54,129 nt of DNA from Paraburkholderia panacisoli (GCF_008369935.1 NZ_VTUZ01000055.1:1-54129), one strand, 5' to 3'; positions 16,998 through 25,408 are shown, counted from the stretch's first letter. Program-made: numbers and translations. Notes: a model not told the origin generated them from the letters alone.

Positions 16998-17056
16998 GAA
17001 GTTGGACTCCTATTCGTATTGATGGTCTGGCGCATCGTGTCGCTCGGTCTAAAAAG

Positions 17057-17070
17057 AATGCATATACATC
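17057..17070 (-). promoter_or_regulatory. third MarR-type operator copy
   Basis: Read on the minus strand this is GATGTATATGCATT, matching the GATGTA-nn-TGCA core of the two sites before the dehalogenase gene. It lies 60 bp upstream of the marR start. Confidence 0.5.
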
Positions 17071-17443
17071 CATCTCGTGACTAAATTGACATCCGATCGA
17101 CCAAAAGTCAAGTTACAGCCGCTGACTGCTGAGTCACCTTGTACCCGCCCGCTAGCTGATCGTGCCTTCTCCCCGCGTTGTCATCCCAATTGGCACTGGC
17201 GTCTCGATATTCAGCCGTTGCATAAATCTCGAATCCGAATGCCGTGAGGTTGCGGTCCGGGGGGCAGTCAAAGCGCATTGTCTGAACCCGCTTCAATACG
17301 CATAGGCGCCCGGTTGATGGCGTGTAAGTCTCCCGCTTTGTGATGAAATAGTCGGAATTTGAGTTACGAAAAAGGTCGTCGCCCAGTGGTTTGGACAGCG
17401 CATTTGTGCAATGTGACACGCCAGATTGCGAGGAGCTGCGCGA
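17071..17443. other. gap between marR and mmsA with one doubtful frame
   Basis: A minus-strand frame ending at 17108 has a coding-like part (MRFDCPPDRNL-AFGFEIYATAEY) that could be the end of a small exported protein. Its N-terminal part runs through a stem-loop and lacks a clear start. I do not call it as a gene. Confidence 0.3.
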
Positions 17444-17485
17444 CTCACACGGCGTATCTTCCACTCGGAAAGCACGCCGTGTGAG
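17444..17485. terminator. stem-loop downstream of mmsA
   Basis: CTCACACGGCGT and ACGCCGTGTGAG are perfect 12-bp inverted arms separated by 18 bases, 34 bp past the mmsA stop. It probably ends the mmsA transcript, though no T-run follows. Confidence 0.5.
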
Positions 17486-17518
17486 AACTACCACTTGACA
17501 AAAAGGGGCGATGTGGTC

Positions 17519-19030
17519 TTACTTCGCCGTCGGCATCGCAAATTCCGCACCTTTCTCGATGCTTTCCGACCAGCGCTGCATGATGGATTTCTGCTTCGTG
17601 TAGAAGCGCACGCCCTCTTCGCCGTATGCGTGCGTGTCGCCAAAGAGGCTTCGTTTCCAGCCACCGAAACCGTGCCATGCCATCGGCACCGGAATCGGTA
17701 CATTGATACCCACCATGCCCACCTGAATTCGACGTCCAAACTCGCGGGCGATGTGACCATCGCTCGTGAAACAGGCCACACCATTTCCAAATTCGTGGGC
17801 GTTGATCAGCTCAACAGCCTCAGAGAAATCCTTGACGCGAACGCACGCCAGTACCGGCCCAAAAATCTCTTCCTTATAGATGCGCATATCGGGGGTTACG
17901 TTGTCGAACAGCGTGCCACCCGTGAAGAAACCGTCTTCGTGACCGGAGACCTCCAAACCGCGGCCATCGACGACGAGAGTAGCGCCTTCCTTAACGCCTT
18001 CCGCGATGTAGCCCTCGATACGCTCGAGAGCCTGTTGCGTGACGATGGGGCCCATCTCGGCATCCGGTTCCATGCCATTCTTGACGATCAGGCTGCGCGT
18101 GCGTTCTTCAAGGAGTGGCATCACCTTTTCTGCAGCATCACCAACAAGGAGCGCGACCGAGATTGCCATGCACCGCTCCCCGGCCGAGCCGTATGCGGCA
18201 CCGATCAGGGCATCAACCGCCTTTTCGATGTCTGCATCGGGCATCACCACCATGTGGTTCTTGGCACCGCCGAGCGCCTGGACGCGCTTGCCGTGCTTCG
18301 CACCTGTCTCATAGATATAGTTCGCGATCGGTGTCGAGCCGACGAAGCTGACCGCTTTCACGTCAGGGTGTACGAGGAGAGCGTCGACGACAGCTTTATC
18401 GCCCTGCACCACATTGAAAACGCCGTCGGGCAGCCCGGCCTTCTTGAGCAGGTCCGCCATGAAGAGTGACGCCGACGGATCGCGCTCGCTAGGCTTGAGA
18501 ATAAACGTGTTCCCTGCTGCGATAGCGACTGGAAACATCCAGCACGGGACCATACACGGGAAGTTGAACGGTGTGATGCCTGCTACAACGCCCAGTGCCT
18601 GGCGCGTAGTCCAGTTATCAATGCCCGTTGAGACCTGTTCCGTATAGTCCCCCTTTAGCAGTTGCGGAATCCCGCAAGCGAACTCGATGACATCGATGCC
18701 GCGCGACACTTCGCCTTGGGCATCAGAAAATACCTTGCCGTGTTCTGCCGTGATGATGGCTGCAAGTTCATCACGGTGCTTGTTCATCAACTCGAGGAAC
18801 CGAAGCATGACGCGAGCGCGCTTGATCGGAGGCGTGTCGCTCCATGCCGGGAACGCTTCTTGTGCGCTGGCGACTGCTGCTTCCACGTCTGCAGCTTCGC
18901 CCAGAAGAAGTCTCCGTGCACGAGCGCCCGTGGCAGGGTTGAAAATCGATTGGGTTCGCGAGCCAGTGCCGGCGACGCTGGCGCCGTTAATGAACTGGCC
19001 AACGTCACTGGTGTCTGCGTATGCTTGCAT
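17519..19030 (-). CDS. mmsA: CoA-acylating (methyl)malonate-semialdehyde dehydrogenase, 503 aa
   Basis: An aldehyde dehydrogenase of the MmsA type, which turns methylmalonate semialdehyde or malonate semialdehyde plus CoA and NAD+ into propionyl-CoA or acetyl-CoA with loss of CO2. The ALDH fold is complete: TPFNFPCMVP, ILKPSERDPSA, the nucleotide-binding FVGSTPIANYIY and the catalytic Cys287 in GSAGERCMAIS. The usual general-base Glu position reads LGGAKNH, with Asn, as in CoA-acylating members. The ATG has GGAG upstream. A lysR gene is divergent. Beside enzymes that make malonate semialdehyde, it offers an oxidative route to acetyl-CoA, parallel to the decarboxylase. Its ordinary role is valine or inositol breakdown. 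Confidence 0.9.
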   Translation of the reverse strand: MQAYADTSDVGQFINGASVAGTGSRTQSIFNPATGARARRLLLGEAADVEAAVASAQEAFPAWSDTPPIKRARVMLRFLELMNKHRDELAAIITAEHGKVFSDAQGEVSRGIDVIEFACGIPQLLKGDYTEQVSTGIDNWTTRQALGVVAGITPFNFPCMVPCWMFPVAIAAGNTFILKPSERDPSASLFMADLLKKAGLPDGVFNVVQGDKAVVDALLVHPDVKAVSFVGSTPIANYIYETGAKHGKRVQALGGAKNHMVVMPDADIEKAVDALIGAAYGSAGERCMAISVALLVGDAAEKVMPLLEERTRSLIVKNGMEPDAEMGPIVTQQALERIEGYIAEGVKEGATLVVDGRGLEVSGHEDGFFTGGTLFDNVTPDMRIYKEEIFGPVLACVRVKDFSEAVELINAHEFGNGVACFTSDGHIAREFGRRIQVGMVGINVPIPVPMAWHGFGGWKRSLFGDTHAYGEEGVRFYTKQKSIMQRWSESIEKGAEFAMPTAK

Positions 19031-19099
19031 TGCTGTGTCTCCAGGGTTTTGGTGTGAAGTCAGTGTAGGAGGCGTTCATATCCAGCGAAAGCAGGTACT

Positions 19100-19111
19100 A
19101 TTGAAATCAAT
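19100..19111. promoter_or_regulatory. putative LysR-type site between mmsA and lysR
   Basis: ATTGA-AA-TCAAT has 5-bp inverted arms. It lies in the short divergent region 11 bp before the lysR start, a usual autoregulatory position. Confidence 0.4.
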
Positions 19112-19121
19112 GTTTTGAGGG

Positions 19122-20078
19122 ATGAACAATCACCGTATGGACGCACAAAGCATCGAGGATCTCTGGATCCATCTGCACTGGCTGACCATGCTCGCCGAGC
19201 AGGGAACATACACAGCGGCGGCCGGCCGGCTTGGTGTCAGCAAAGCGGCAATGAGCCAACGCATCGCCGAACTCGAGCGAGCGGCAGGAATATCACTAGT
19301 CCAGCGAACAACGCGTAGCGTCCGCCTTACAGAAGCGGGACAGCAACTCGTGGACAGTACGAGAAGCCAGTATGCACAGATCGCGTCCAGCTTCGCTAAG
19401 GTGAGGGAGCTTTCTGGCGTGCCGCGCGGACTTGTACGGGTAACAGCGCCAGTCGCGTTTGCACGTCAGCAGCTCGTACCCAAGCTGCCCGACTTCCTTG
19501 CAGCCAATCCCGAAGTTCGTGTTCAGGTTGAGGTGTCCGATAGAATCGCGTCGCTTGCGGCGGAAGGATTTGATCTCGCGATCCGCCACAGCTCCGAGGC
19601 GCCGGAAACGCATGTTGCCTGGAAAATGTGCTCGACATATTCCGTTATCGTGGCCTCGCGTGCGTACCTGCGCAAGCGCGGTACGCCGCAATCCCCGGAA
19701 GATCTTGCACACCACGACTGCCTGTTCTATCCGCGTACTACCGGGGAGCCAGCATGGTCATTTGAGCGCAAAGGGACGCGAAAGGGACCGGGTTATGGTG
19801 TGACGTTATCGGTTAACGGGCCATTCTCGGCCAATAACAGTGAGACGCTCCGAGACGCGGCACTTGAAGGGCTCGGGATAGCGCTGGTTCCCGATTTCAC
19901 TGCACAGGCGGCGGTGCAGGCTGGCAAGCTCACCGTCGTGCTACCTGAGTGGCGAGTGACAGGGGCATTTGCTGAGCAACTCTACATCGTACGGCCGTAC
20001 TCCTCGCACGTTCCTCGCGCTGTAGCGCTCTTCGTGAACCATCTTCGAGCGCGTTTTGCGGACGGATTCGTTCTATGA
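19122..20078 (+). CDS. LysR-family transcriptional regulator, 318 aa
   Basis: N-terminal winged helix-turn-helix with the family pattern TYTAAAGRLGVSKAAMSQRIAELE, then a linker and an effector-binding domain (VRVTAPVAFARQQLVPKLPDF; EGFDLAIRHS). Length is normal. It reads away from mmsA, so it probably controls mmsA, activating it when a pathway compound is bound. The start has a weak GAGGG site. The effector cannot be deduced. Most such divergent LysR proteins of the CrgA/AaeR-like group act on neighbouring dehydrogenase or transporter genes. Confidence 0.92.
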   Translation: MNNHRMDAQSIEDLWIHLHWLTMLAEQGTYTAAAGRLGVSKAAMSQRIAELERAAGISLVQRTTRSVRLTEAGQQLVDSTRSQYAQIASSFAKVRELSGVPRGLVRVTAPVAFARQQLVPKLPDFLAANPEVRVQVEVSDRIASLAAEGFDLAIRHSSEAPETHVAWKMCSTYSVIVASRAYLRKRGTPQSPEDLAHHDCLFYPRTTGEPAWSFERKGTRKGPGYGVTLSVNGPFSANNSETLRDAALEGLGIALVPDFTAQAAVQAGKLTVVLPEWRVTGAFAEQLYIVRPYSSHVPRAVALFVNHLRARFADGFVL

Positions 20079-20272
20079 TTTTGAACTTGAGTGTGGCGCT
20101 CCGATGAGCAATTGCCTTGTATCGGCATTACAGGCACAGGGTGAAAATAGTTCACATAAGTTAGTAAAACTGTTTTAAAAACAGAATTCCTAGATTCCGC
20201 AATGATCCACAAAACCGACCTGCCAACCAGTCTTGTCCGTCACCGGCGCTAACGCTTCGACGATGAATCGCT

Positions 20273-20569
20273 TCACTCACGAAATTGCGAGTTCACGCGA
20301 CGACGTCCTCCGCAGTGACATCGCGCAAGTTGCTCGGAGTGCCGATCGATAACCTCGCGGATGATATGCACACGTCGATGCTTAGGAGACTTTATCGAAC
20401 CGTCGGGTTTGGTCTGACTCGACCGCCTTACCGCCTCAAGCATCAGGACCATCGCGCACGTGCTGTCCTTGCCGCCGCTTAGTCCGGTCGCAAGAATATA
20501 CCCGCGCTCGATATATGACTGCATCGACGCGATCGCGCGCTCCATCAGGATGAAGATGCCACGTTCCAT
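20273..20569 (-). pseudogene. N-terminal fragment of a PAPS-reductase/DndC-like ATP-pyrophosphatase
   Basis: The ATG at 20569 follows GGAGCACAAA. After a short helix comes ILATGLSGGKDSTCAMVLML, the SGGKDS loop that binds ATP in adenine-nucleotide alpha-hydrolases such as PAPS reductase and DndC. After about 70 residues the homology stops, and the remaining frame is basic nonsense. The rest of the enzyme was lost to the right of the LysR gene. DndC-like proteins put sulfur into DNA, but with only the loop left the original role is uncertain. Confidence 0.6.
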
Positions 20570-20596
20570 TTTGTGCTCCAAGAAAAAACGGGAGCG

Positions 20597-20622
20597 CCCT
20601 TTCGGGACGACTCCCGAAAGGG
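20597..20622 (-). promoter_or_regulatory. repeated leader hairpin, copy 1
   Basis: CCCTTTCGGGA and TCCCGAAAGGG form a perfect 11-bp stem with a 4-base loop. Downstream in the minus-strand sense comes GCTCC, a T-rich stretch and GGAGC directly before the ATG at 20569. GCTCC can pair with the Shine-Dalgarno. Confidence 0.6.
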
Positions 20623-20639
20623 TTTAAGAGAAAAAGCGA

Positions 20640-21467
20640 CTACAACGTCAGACCGAAACTTGCAGCCTTCGCCTCTTCGAGCGACTGGTCGGCCGCCGCA
20701 AAAAGATCAGGTTGACGGGTTGCGCGATCCAGACGTGGCAACGCGTTCGAAAAGCGGCTTGGGCCGCTGCCGTCAAAGCTGTCGGCGCCTGCCGCGGCGC
20801 AGATGTGAATGCGCCGCGCAGAGTTGACCCGCCCAACATGGAGATGACAGTTCCGCCGGCGGGCAAGCAATCCCCACGCTTCAGCAGTCGCCTCTTTCCA
20901 CGCTGTCGATCCGCCGATAAAAATTCCAACGACAGGTGACAGCAATCGGGCGACGTCGTCCAGTTGCATTCCGTCCTGCACCGCGATGAGCAGTTGGGAC
21001 GGCATGCCGCGAAGGCGTTCCTTCCAGCGCAGTGAGTACTCGAGCGATGCTAGGCCGCCCTGAACGATGTCGGGCAGAACAATCCAGTCCGCGCGCTCGC
21101 CGAGCTTTTCGACGACCGCCAGAAACGCGGATTCATCGAACGGCTCGCCACGCTGATACGCAGTCCACGCGCCGTTATCAATCGCATAGCGCATACCCTC
21201 TGTGCGATGTTCGCCTTTGGCCGAGACCAGAAGACGCCAGTCCGCATCGGAAAGGGCCGCGAGATTGCGACGCGTGCCCGTACGGCTTGCGTAGCCCACC
21301 ATCGGCGGGCGATGCATGATCAGACGTTCCTCGATATCGGGATCGTCATCGGCGCTGCCGTCAACGCAGTAGTAGTCGGCGTAGGCCATGACAGCCTGTG
21401 CCCATCCCTGCTTTTGACCGGCCGCATACGCCGAAAGCCAGCTCGGCTCGGTAAGCGCCGCACTCAT
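20640..21467 (-). CDS. tRNA-guanine-transglycosylase-like (DpdA-type) protein, 275 aa
   Basis: I take the ATG at 21467, which overlaps the upstream stop (TGATG). Motifs in order: YAIDNGAW (residues 94-101), WIVLPDIVQGG (128-138), AVQDGMQ (162-168), GIFIGGSTAWK (181-191), HVGRVNSARR (210-219) and GADSFDGS (227-234). This series recalls TIM-barrel proteins related to queuine tRNA-ribosyltransferase found in phages and plasmids, some of which act on DNA as DpdA. The two Asp residues in DNGAW and LPDI would be active-site candidates. The family resemblance is from memory and cannot be checked here. It may insert or exchange a modified base in DNA or RNA. Confidence 0.6.
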   Translation of the reverse strand: MSAALTEPSWLSAYAAGQKQGWAQAVMAYADYYCVDGSADDDPDIEERLIMHRPPMVGYASRTGTRRNLAALSDADWRLLVSAKGEHRTEGMRYAIDNGAWTAYQRGEPFDESAFLAVVEKLGERADWIVLPDIVQGGLASLEYSLRWKERLRGMPSQLLIAVQDGMQLDDVARLLSPVVGIFIGGSTAWKEATAEAWGLLARRRNCHLHVGRVNSARRIHICAAAGADSFDGSGPSRFSNALPRLDRATRQPDLFAAADQSLEEAKAASFGLTL

Positions 21468-21661
21468 CACGCTGCTCCCCGGCCGGGAGTCGGTCCGCCA
21501 CCGATGACGAGAAATTCCTTCTCTCCCGTCGCCCGTTTCATGTTGCGCACCCACGGACGAACTTCATTCGGACACGTCTGCTGACCCTCGATGTACTTCA
21601 TCGCTTCAGCTTCCGTCTCGAACTGTGCGGGATATGCGCCAAGAATTGCTGCTTCGAACAT
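21467..21661 (-). CDS. small hypothetical protein, 64 aa
   Basis: Starts MFEAAILGAYPAQFETEAEA and is probably an alpha-beta fold with a Gly/Pro-rich tail. Its stop overlaps the start of the transglycosylase-like gene by one base, so the two are translationally coupled and may work together. GGAG precedes the ATG, and a leader hairpin lies upstream. Family not recognised. Confidence 0.55.
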   Translation of the reverse strand: MFEAAILGAYPAQFETEAEAMKYIEGQQTCPNEVRPWVRNMKRATGEKEFLVIGGGPTPGRGAA

Positions 21662-21689
21662 AGTAACTCCACAAGTGAATGCGGAGCGA

Positions 21690-21719
21690 CCCCTGCGGGA
21701 TCGCTTACCCGCGGGGTAA
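21690..21719 (-). promoter_or_regulatory. repeated leader hairpin, copy 2
   Basis: ACCCCTGCGGG and CCCGCGGGGT pair with one bulge. The minus-strand sequence after it (CGCTCCGC, then GGAGT before the ATG at 21661) follows the same plan as copy 1. Confidence 0.5.
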
Positions 21720-21824
21720 AAAGATGAACAGCTAACGCCTTAACTGGCGTGAAACGTCTTCATACAAAAGCCGCCGCACGTATCCCGCAGGGCCTCGACT
21801 CCCCGGCAAGGAAGTCGAGGACGA

Positions 21825-22330
21825 CTAGCCGAAATACCAACAGTTGCATTGACAAAGCGCGACGTGCTTCATTTGCAAGACGTAGTGCGGCTCCATCGCG
21901 CCCCCGTCTTCCGCGTAGACGCGCGTGCAAATCGCATGAACGTCAGTCAGCAACTTGACGACGGCCTCGCCAACAACGCAGTCGGCTTCAATGCCCGCAA
22001 TTTCTGGGCTTAGACCGCACCAGAATTCGGCGTTGATGGCTTCGCACACGGTGTTCGCTTTGCGCGGCGCGTCTTCTTTGTAATTGTCCAGGTACCCTTC
22101 GATGACGAACGCTAACGCTTCGTCGAACGTGACACCTTCGGCGTAGGCTTGAGCTTCCGAAATCAGGTTTGCGGCAGCTTCGCTTCGAGAAAGAACACAC
22201 CTTCGTCGGGAATGCCTTCCAACGACCGCGCGTCAATGTGTAACCGGTCGCCGACCGCTTCGGAATCGATGATTACGCCCGCGTCTTGCATGCGCATTGC
22301 GGCCGCTTTGATTCGCTGTGCAGTGTTCAT
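21825..22330 (-). pseudogene. hypothetical gene split by a frameshift, or two overlapping small genes
   Basis: From the ATG at 22330 a 55-residue frame runs MNTAQRIKAAAMRMQDAGVI to FFLEAKLPQT and stops at 22163. In another frame, coding-like sequence continues without a start: EAAANLISEAQAYAEGVTFD, then ALAFVIEGYLDNYKED and a Cys-rich end at 21825. The simplest explanation is one gene of about 165 residues broken near 22165. A GTG at 22049 would allow a separate short protein. Family not recognised. Confidence 0.45.
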
Positions 22331-22340
22331 GTTCGACGCC

Positions 22341-22895
22341 TCAAGAACAGGACTTTGGGTGGGTCGCCGGAGATGCGACCATCCTACTGGCAGGGGATGT
22401 CGAGGGATGCTTTGAAAAGGCCGATAGCTCTTCGAACATCTGGCGATAGCTGATCAGACCTTCCTGATGTTTTTGCATGATCGCCGCACGACGTACTCCT
22501 ACCGCCCAACGGTTAGTCGATCCGACGCGATCTAACGCTCCTGGATCGGTCACGCAATAGCCCATGCGAAGCATGTCTTCGACCGCCTCTTCGATGGAGT
22601 CGAAGCATAGATGGCCAACGAATCCGTCCTGATCGAACTGTTGAATGCGCCACGCCTTTACGCCAGACGAATCCGGAAGCACGAATGCCCAGGAGTCGCG
22701 GTCCTTGATGCGGCACTCAATCCCTGCCGGGTGACCGTCAAACGCTGCCATGAGACGGTGGTAGGCAATCTGCATGGGACGGGCGACGTCGCGCAAGTGA
22801 CGCGCGAAATCTGCAGGCAGGCCTCTCGTGGATGCCCGGCGGACATGTTCCCAAGAGCGGGAGCGGTAGCGCGGTGTGTGAGGGATGTTCTTCAT
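22341..22895 (-). CDS. hypothetical protein, 184 aa
   Basis: The ATG at 22895 (CTGGAG upstream) is preferred over the much longer open frame to 23252, whose first part is unlike protein and crosses a leader hairpin. The protein starts MKNIPHTPRYRSRSWEHVRR, strongly basic. It then has a helical and beta core (YHRLMAAFDGHPAGIECRI; SWAFVLPDSSG) and a helical end (YRQMFEELSAF). It resembles uncharacterised plasmid proteins in style only. It may share the operon-like arrangement of this region. Confidence 0.5.
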   Translation of the reverse strand: MKNIPHTPRYRSRSWEHVRRASTRGLPADFARHLRDVARPMQIAYHRLMAAFDGHPAGIECRIKDRDSWAFVLPDSSGVKAWRIQQFDQDGFVGHLCFDSIEEAVEDMLRMGYCVTDPGALDRVGSTNRWAVGVRRAAIMQKHQEGLISYRQMFEELSAFSKHPSTSPASRMVASPATHPKSCS

Positions 22896-22917
22896 GAAGG
22901 CTCCAGTTGAACGAGAG

Positions 22918-22947
22918 CCCTCCCCGTGGGAGAAAGCTCCCATAGGG
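22918..22947 (-). promoter_or_regulatory. repeated leader hairpin, copy 3
   Basis: CCCT-CCCCG-TGGGA and TCCCA-TAGGG form a bulged stem 23 bp upstream of the ATG at 22895. Between them GCTC and the Shine-Dalgarno GAGC are complementary, as in the other copies. Confidence 0.4.
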
Positions 22948-23273
22948 ACAAAACGAAAAAGGTCCGTTGCCGGACCAGTCGATGCGCCTGTGGCGCGGTG
23001 AATTTCCTTAGAGTAAGCGAATCGCCTCGGCTTGCTTACGTTAAAGATACTCAAATCATGGTGTCTTTCTGCCATCGGTTTCGGTCGATGGGGTTGTTCG
23101 CATTCCAAAGCGGACAGAGCGACCGTGATACTGCAACCAGCATAAAAAAAAGCCCGCCGAATGCTCCAGACGGAGCGCGCGGCGGGCCGGTAACAGGTTG
23201 ATCGATGACACGCCGGCTCAGCGCCCGTTGGAGCGCTTGCAAGGTCATCCACTCACGGAAGTTCCGGTGTACG

Positions 23274-23768
23274 TCACCGATTGCCGCCCTGCGCAGCCAG
23301 CGCAGCCGTCACCTCAGCCATCGCCCGCCATGCAGTCATGTACTCCTTGCCCGGCTCCGCACATCGGAGCTTGACAGCCCCGCCGTCCACCTCGATCGGG
23401 TCAGAAAAGAAAGCAATGGTGTGTCCGTTGTAACCGTCCGCCAGTTTAATCACGGGAGATTGCCGCGCTTTTTCGCAGTCGACCGTCCACCCATCTTGAG
23501 GGTATTCCTCACGCATCACATCCGCGACCTCTGCGACGAGATCGGGCCGCATTGCTGCGATGAATGTCGCAAGGTCATTCCTTGTTGCGCCGTCGATGTT
23601 GTCTGACCGCAACGAACTGATGACGCGAAATGTATCCACTTTGCGCAGTGCGCCGATCGACTCAGCAGAGATCTTGATGAACTGTTCAAGGTCTGTGAAA
23701 CACGGTTTCTGATTGGCAGATTCGAGCGACAAGGTGCCGGGTTCAGCAGTATTAGTTTGTATGCTCAT
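23274..23768 (-). CDS. hypothetical protein, 164 aa
   Basis: Starts at the ATG 23768 (MSIQTNTAEPGTLSLES), just after GGAGC. Earlier Met codons lie within leader hairpins. The protein is soluble and acidic in its middle (DLVAEVADVMREEYPQDGW) and ends in an Ala-rich helix. No domain recognised. It follows the SbcC-like gene at a distance that holds two hairpins, so it may have its own control of expression. Confidence 0.55.
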   Translation of the reverse strand: MSIQTNTAEPGTLSLESANQKPCFTDLEQFIKISAESIGALRKVDTFRVISSLRSDNIDGATRNDLATFIAAMRPDLVAEVADVMREEYPQDGWTVDCEKARQSPVIKLADGYNGHTIAFFSDPIEVDGGAVKLRCAEPGKEYMTAWRAMAEVTAALAAQGGNR

Positions 23769-23797
23769 GCAATGCTCCGGAAAAGTACGGAGCACGC

Positions 23798-23868
23798 CCC
23801 TACGGGGCGTGTCCCGTAGGGTGTTGAAACGGCGAGAAAACACCCCTGTGGGGGCGTTCCCCACAGGG
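23798..23868 (-). promoter_or_regulatory. repeated leader hairpins, copies 4 and 5
   Basis: CCCTACGGG and CCCGTAGGG (23798-23806 and 23813-23821) form a perfect 9-bp stem. CCCTGTGGGG and CCCCACAGGG (23844-23853 and 23859-23868) form a perfect 10-bp stem. Nearer the ATG at 23768, GCTCC and GGAGC (23774-23778 and 23789-23793 on the plus strand) can form a further stem covering the Shine-Dalgarno. The second large hairpin, followed by GTGTTTTC, may also terminate the sbcC-like transcript. Confidence 0.6.
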
Positions 23869-23885
23869 TTGAGAGAAAGAGACGT

Positions 23886-25121
23886 TCAGGCTGCTAGCGC
23901 CTCGACGTCGATGATTGCATCGGCTTCGCCGACAAGGTCAGGCGTCTGTGAGATGAAAAACTCTCGCTGATACCCGCCCTCGCGCAGCACTTCCCGCTTC
24001 ATCCGCATGAACTGCAGCTTGCGCTGCGGATCAAGCGGACCGTCGGACTCGTCGCTGAAAAGGGTCTGATACGGCTGACCCGTGTTCTGGGCGAGGTACA
24101 ACGCAATGCCTCGCGTCAGACACTCGTTGATCCAGACCTTCTGACCACCCGACATCACGGATACAGACTTCGTGCTGTTGGCGTCAGCGTCATGCACGAG
24201 GATTTCGAAGCCCTCACGCAGTTCGCCACTTGCCAGCGCGCGCTGCGTGCGGATCTCCACCGTGAACCGCATCCCGTAACACGCAAGCAACAGCCTGTTG
24301 ACGGTATCGGTCAAAGCAGGTCCAGCATCGTCGATGGTCAGGGCGATGACGCCGTCGTTGCCCAGACCCTTGGCAAGCAGCTTCCACTGCGCGATCTCAT
24401 CGGAAAGACGATCTGCGCGCAGTTGCGTAGCCGAAAAGCGGTCAAGGTCAGCGCCCAAACCATTCGCTTCTGCCTGCAGTACCGTCTGGGAGCGGATCGA
24501 TGCTTCGATCTTCCCGTCCAGCGCTGCAACAGACTCGCGGTTCGCCACCAGTTTCCGGTCTGTCTCCACAATTGCTGCCGTCACGTCGACGGCCGCAAGC
24601 TGCTTTGATTCCTCGTGGAGTCTGGTCATCTCTGCGGTCATACGAGCCTTTTCAGACTCGAATCGGGCAGTACGCGCGGCGCTCTCTTCAGCAACCGTCC
24701 TGAGTTCCGCATTCGCGGCGTCCAGTCCGGCTACAGCAGCATCGAGAAGCGGCTTGCTCGCAGCGAGTTCAGTCGCGGCCTGCAAGGTCCGTCGCGAAGC
24801 GCTTACCGCTTCCGTGACAACCTTCAGTTCGCTTCGCTTTAACGCCAGTTCAGCAACAACCGGCGCGAGCTCATCGGCCTGGGCCTTCTTCTCACGATAT
24901 TTCGCCCGAAGCTCCGACACCGACACCCGTTGCACGTCTGCCTGCGATCGCGCATGCAATGCCTGCGTGAGCAGCGGACAATTCGTGTGCATCGCGTGAC
25001 CGACACAGGGAACCTGATCAACCACGGCAGCCTGCTTCGTGAGTGTGTCGAAATGGGCGGCTTTCGTCTGCCCTTCCGTCATCAAGCCCGACAACGCGGC
25101 TTGAAGCGTTGCGCGTGTCAT
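23886..25121 (-). pseudogene. SbcC/Rad50-like ATPase lacking its N-terminal half
   Basis: An SMC-like repair ATPase. Long coiled coils (about 60-260) lead to the C-terminal ATPase half. The ABC signature is in SVMSGGQKVWINE, and the Walker B with its D-loop is in TLFSDESDGPLDPQR. A Cys-rich hook is in VPCVGHAMHTNCPLL near the start. The Walker A half is missing, so alone it cannot form a normal ATP site. The ATG overlaps the stop of a truncated pilin gene (ATGA), but the reading frame continues coding-like upstream (DEAKQ) until a stop. This places a deletion joint near 25160. It may still be translated by coupling. Confidence 0.7.
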
Positions 25122-25408
25122 CTGCTTCGCTTCGTCGCAAGCGTTGTCAGTGTCTCACCGGAGAAATCCGCGTCATTCTGCGTGGCGTTCAGGATGCCCG
25201 TATGGAACATCTGGGCTTCACTCGTGAACTGTTGCGATTTGATCAGCGTGTACACGTACGCCCCGCCTTTGATCACCGCTATCGCGAGAAGTGCGGCACC
25301 GGCCATGTACGCACCGGCCTCAATCAACGAGAGCTCGCCGGACTGCCTTTTACGACGGCCCATCCGGATCAGCCGCAGACGGAATGCCTTCGTGTTGTCT
25401 TGTCGCAT
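25118..25408 (-). pseudogene. type IV pilin-like protein (PilS type), truncated
   Basis: The first 60 residues look like a conjugative type IV prepilin: a basic leader (RRKRQSGELSLIEAG), then a hydrophobic stem (MAGAALLAIAVIKGGAYVY) and an exposed start (QQFTSEAQMFHTGILNATQN). Pilins of this group are usually about 150-200 residues. This one ends after 96, in sequence shared with the SbcC-like joint. The neighbouring pilR gene supports a thin-pilus origin. It is probably not functional. Confidence 0.6.

Noticed and set aside
22896..23252. Long N-terminal extension of the 184-aa protein
   Set aside because: The extra residues look unlike protein, cross a leader hairpin, and a good start with a Shine-Dalgarno exists at 22895.
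20597..23868. Possible CRISPR array, because similar hairpins recur
   Set aside because: The stems are unevenly spaced (hundreds to thousands of bases), differ in sequence and each lies before a gene start; there are no regular spacers or cas genes.
24298..24999. 233-aa plus-strand frame opposite the SbcC-like gene
   Set aside because: Ser/Ala-rich antisense shadow of the coiled-coil region; no start site and no family features.
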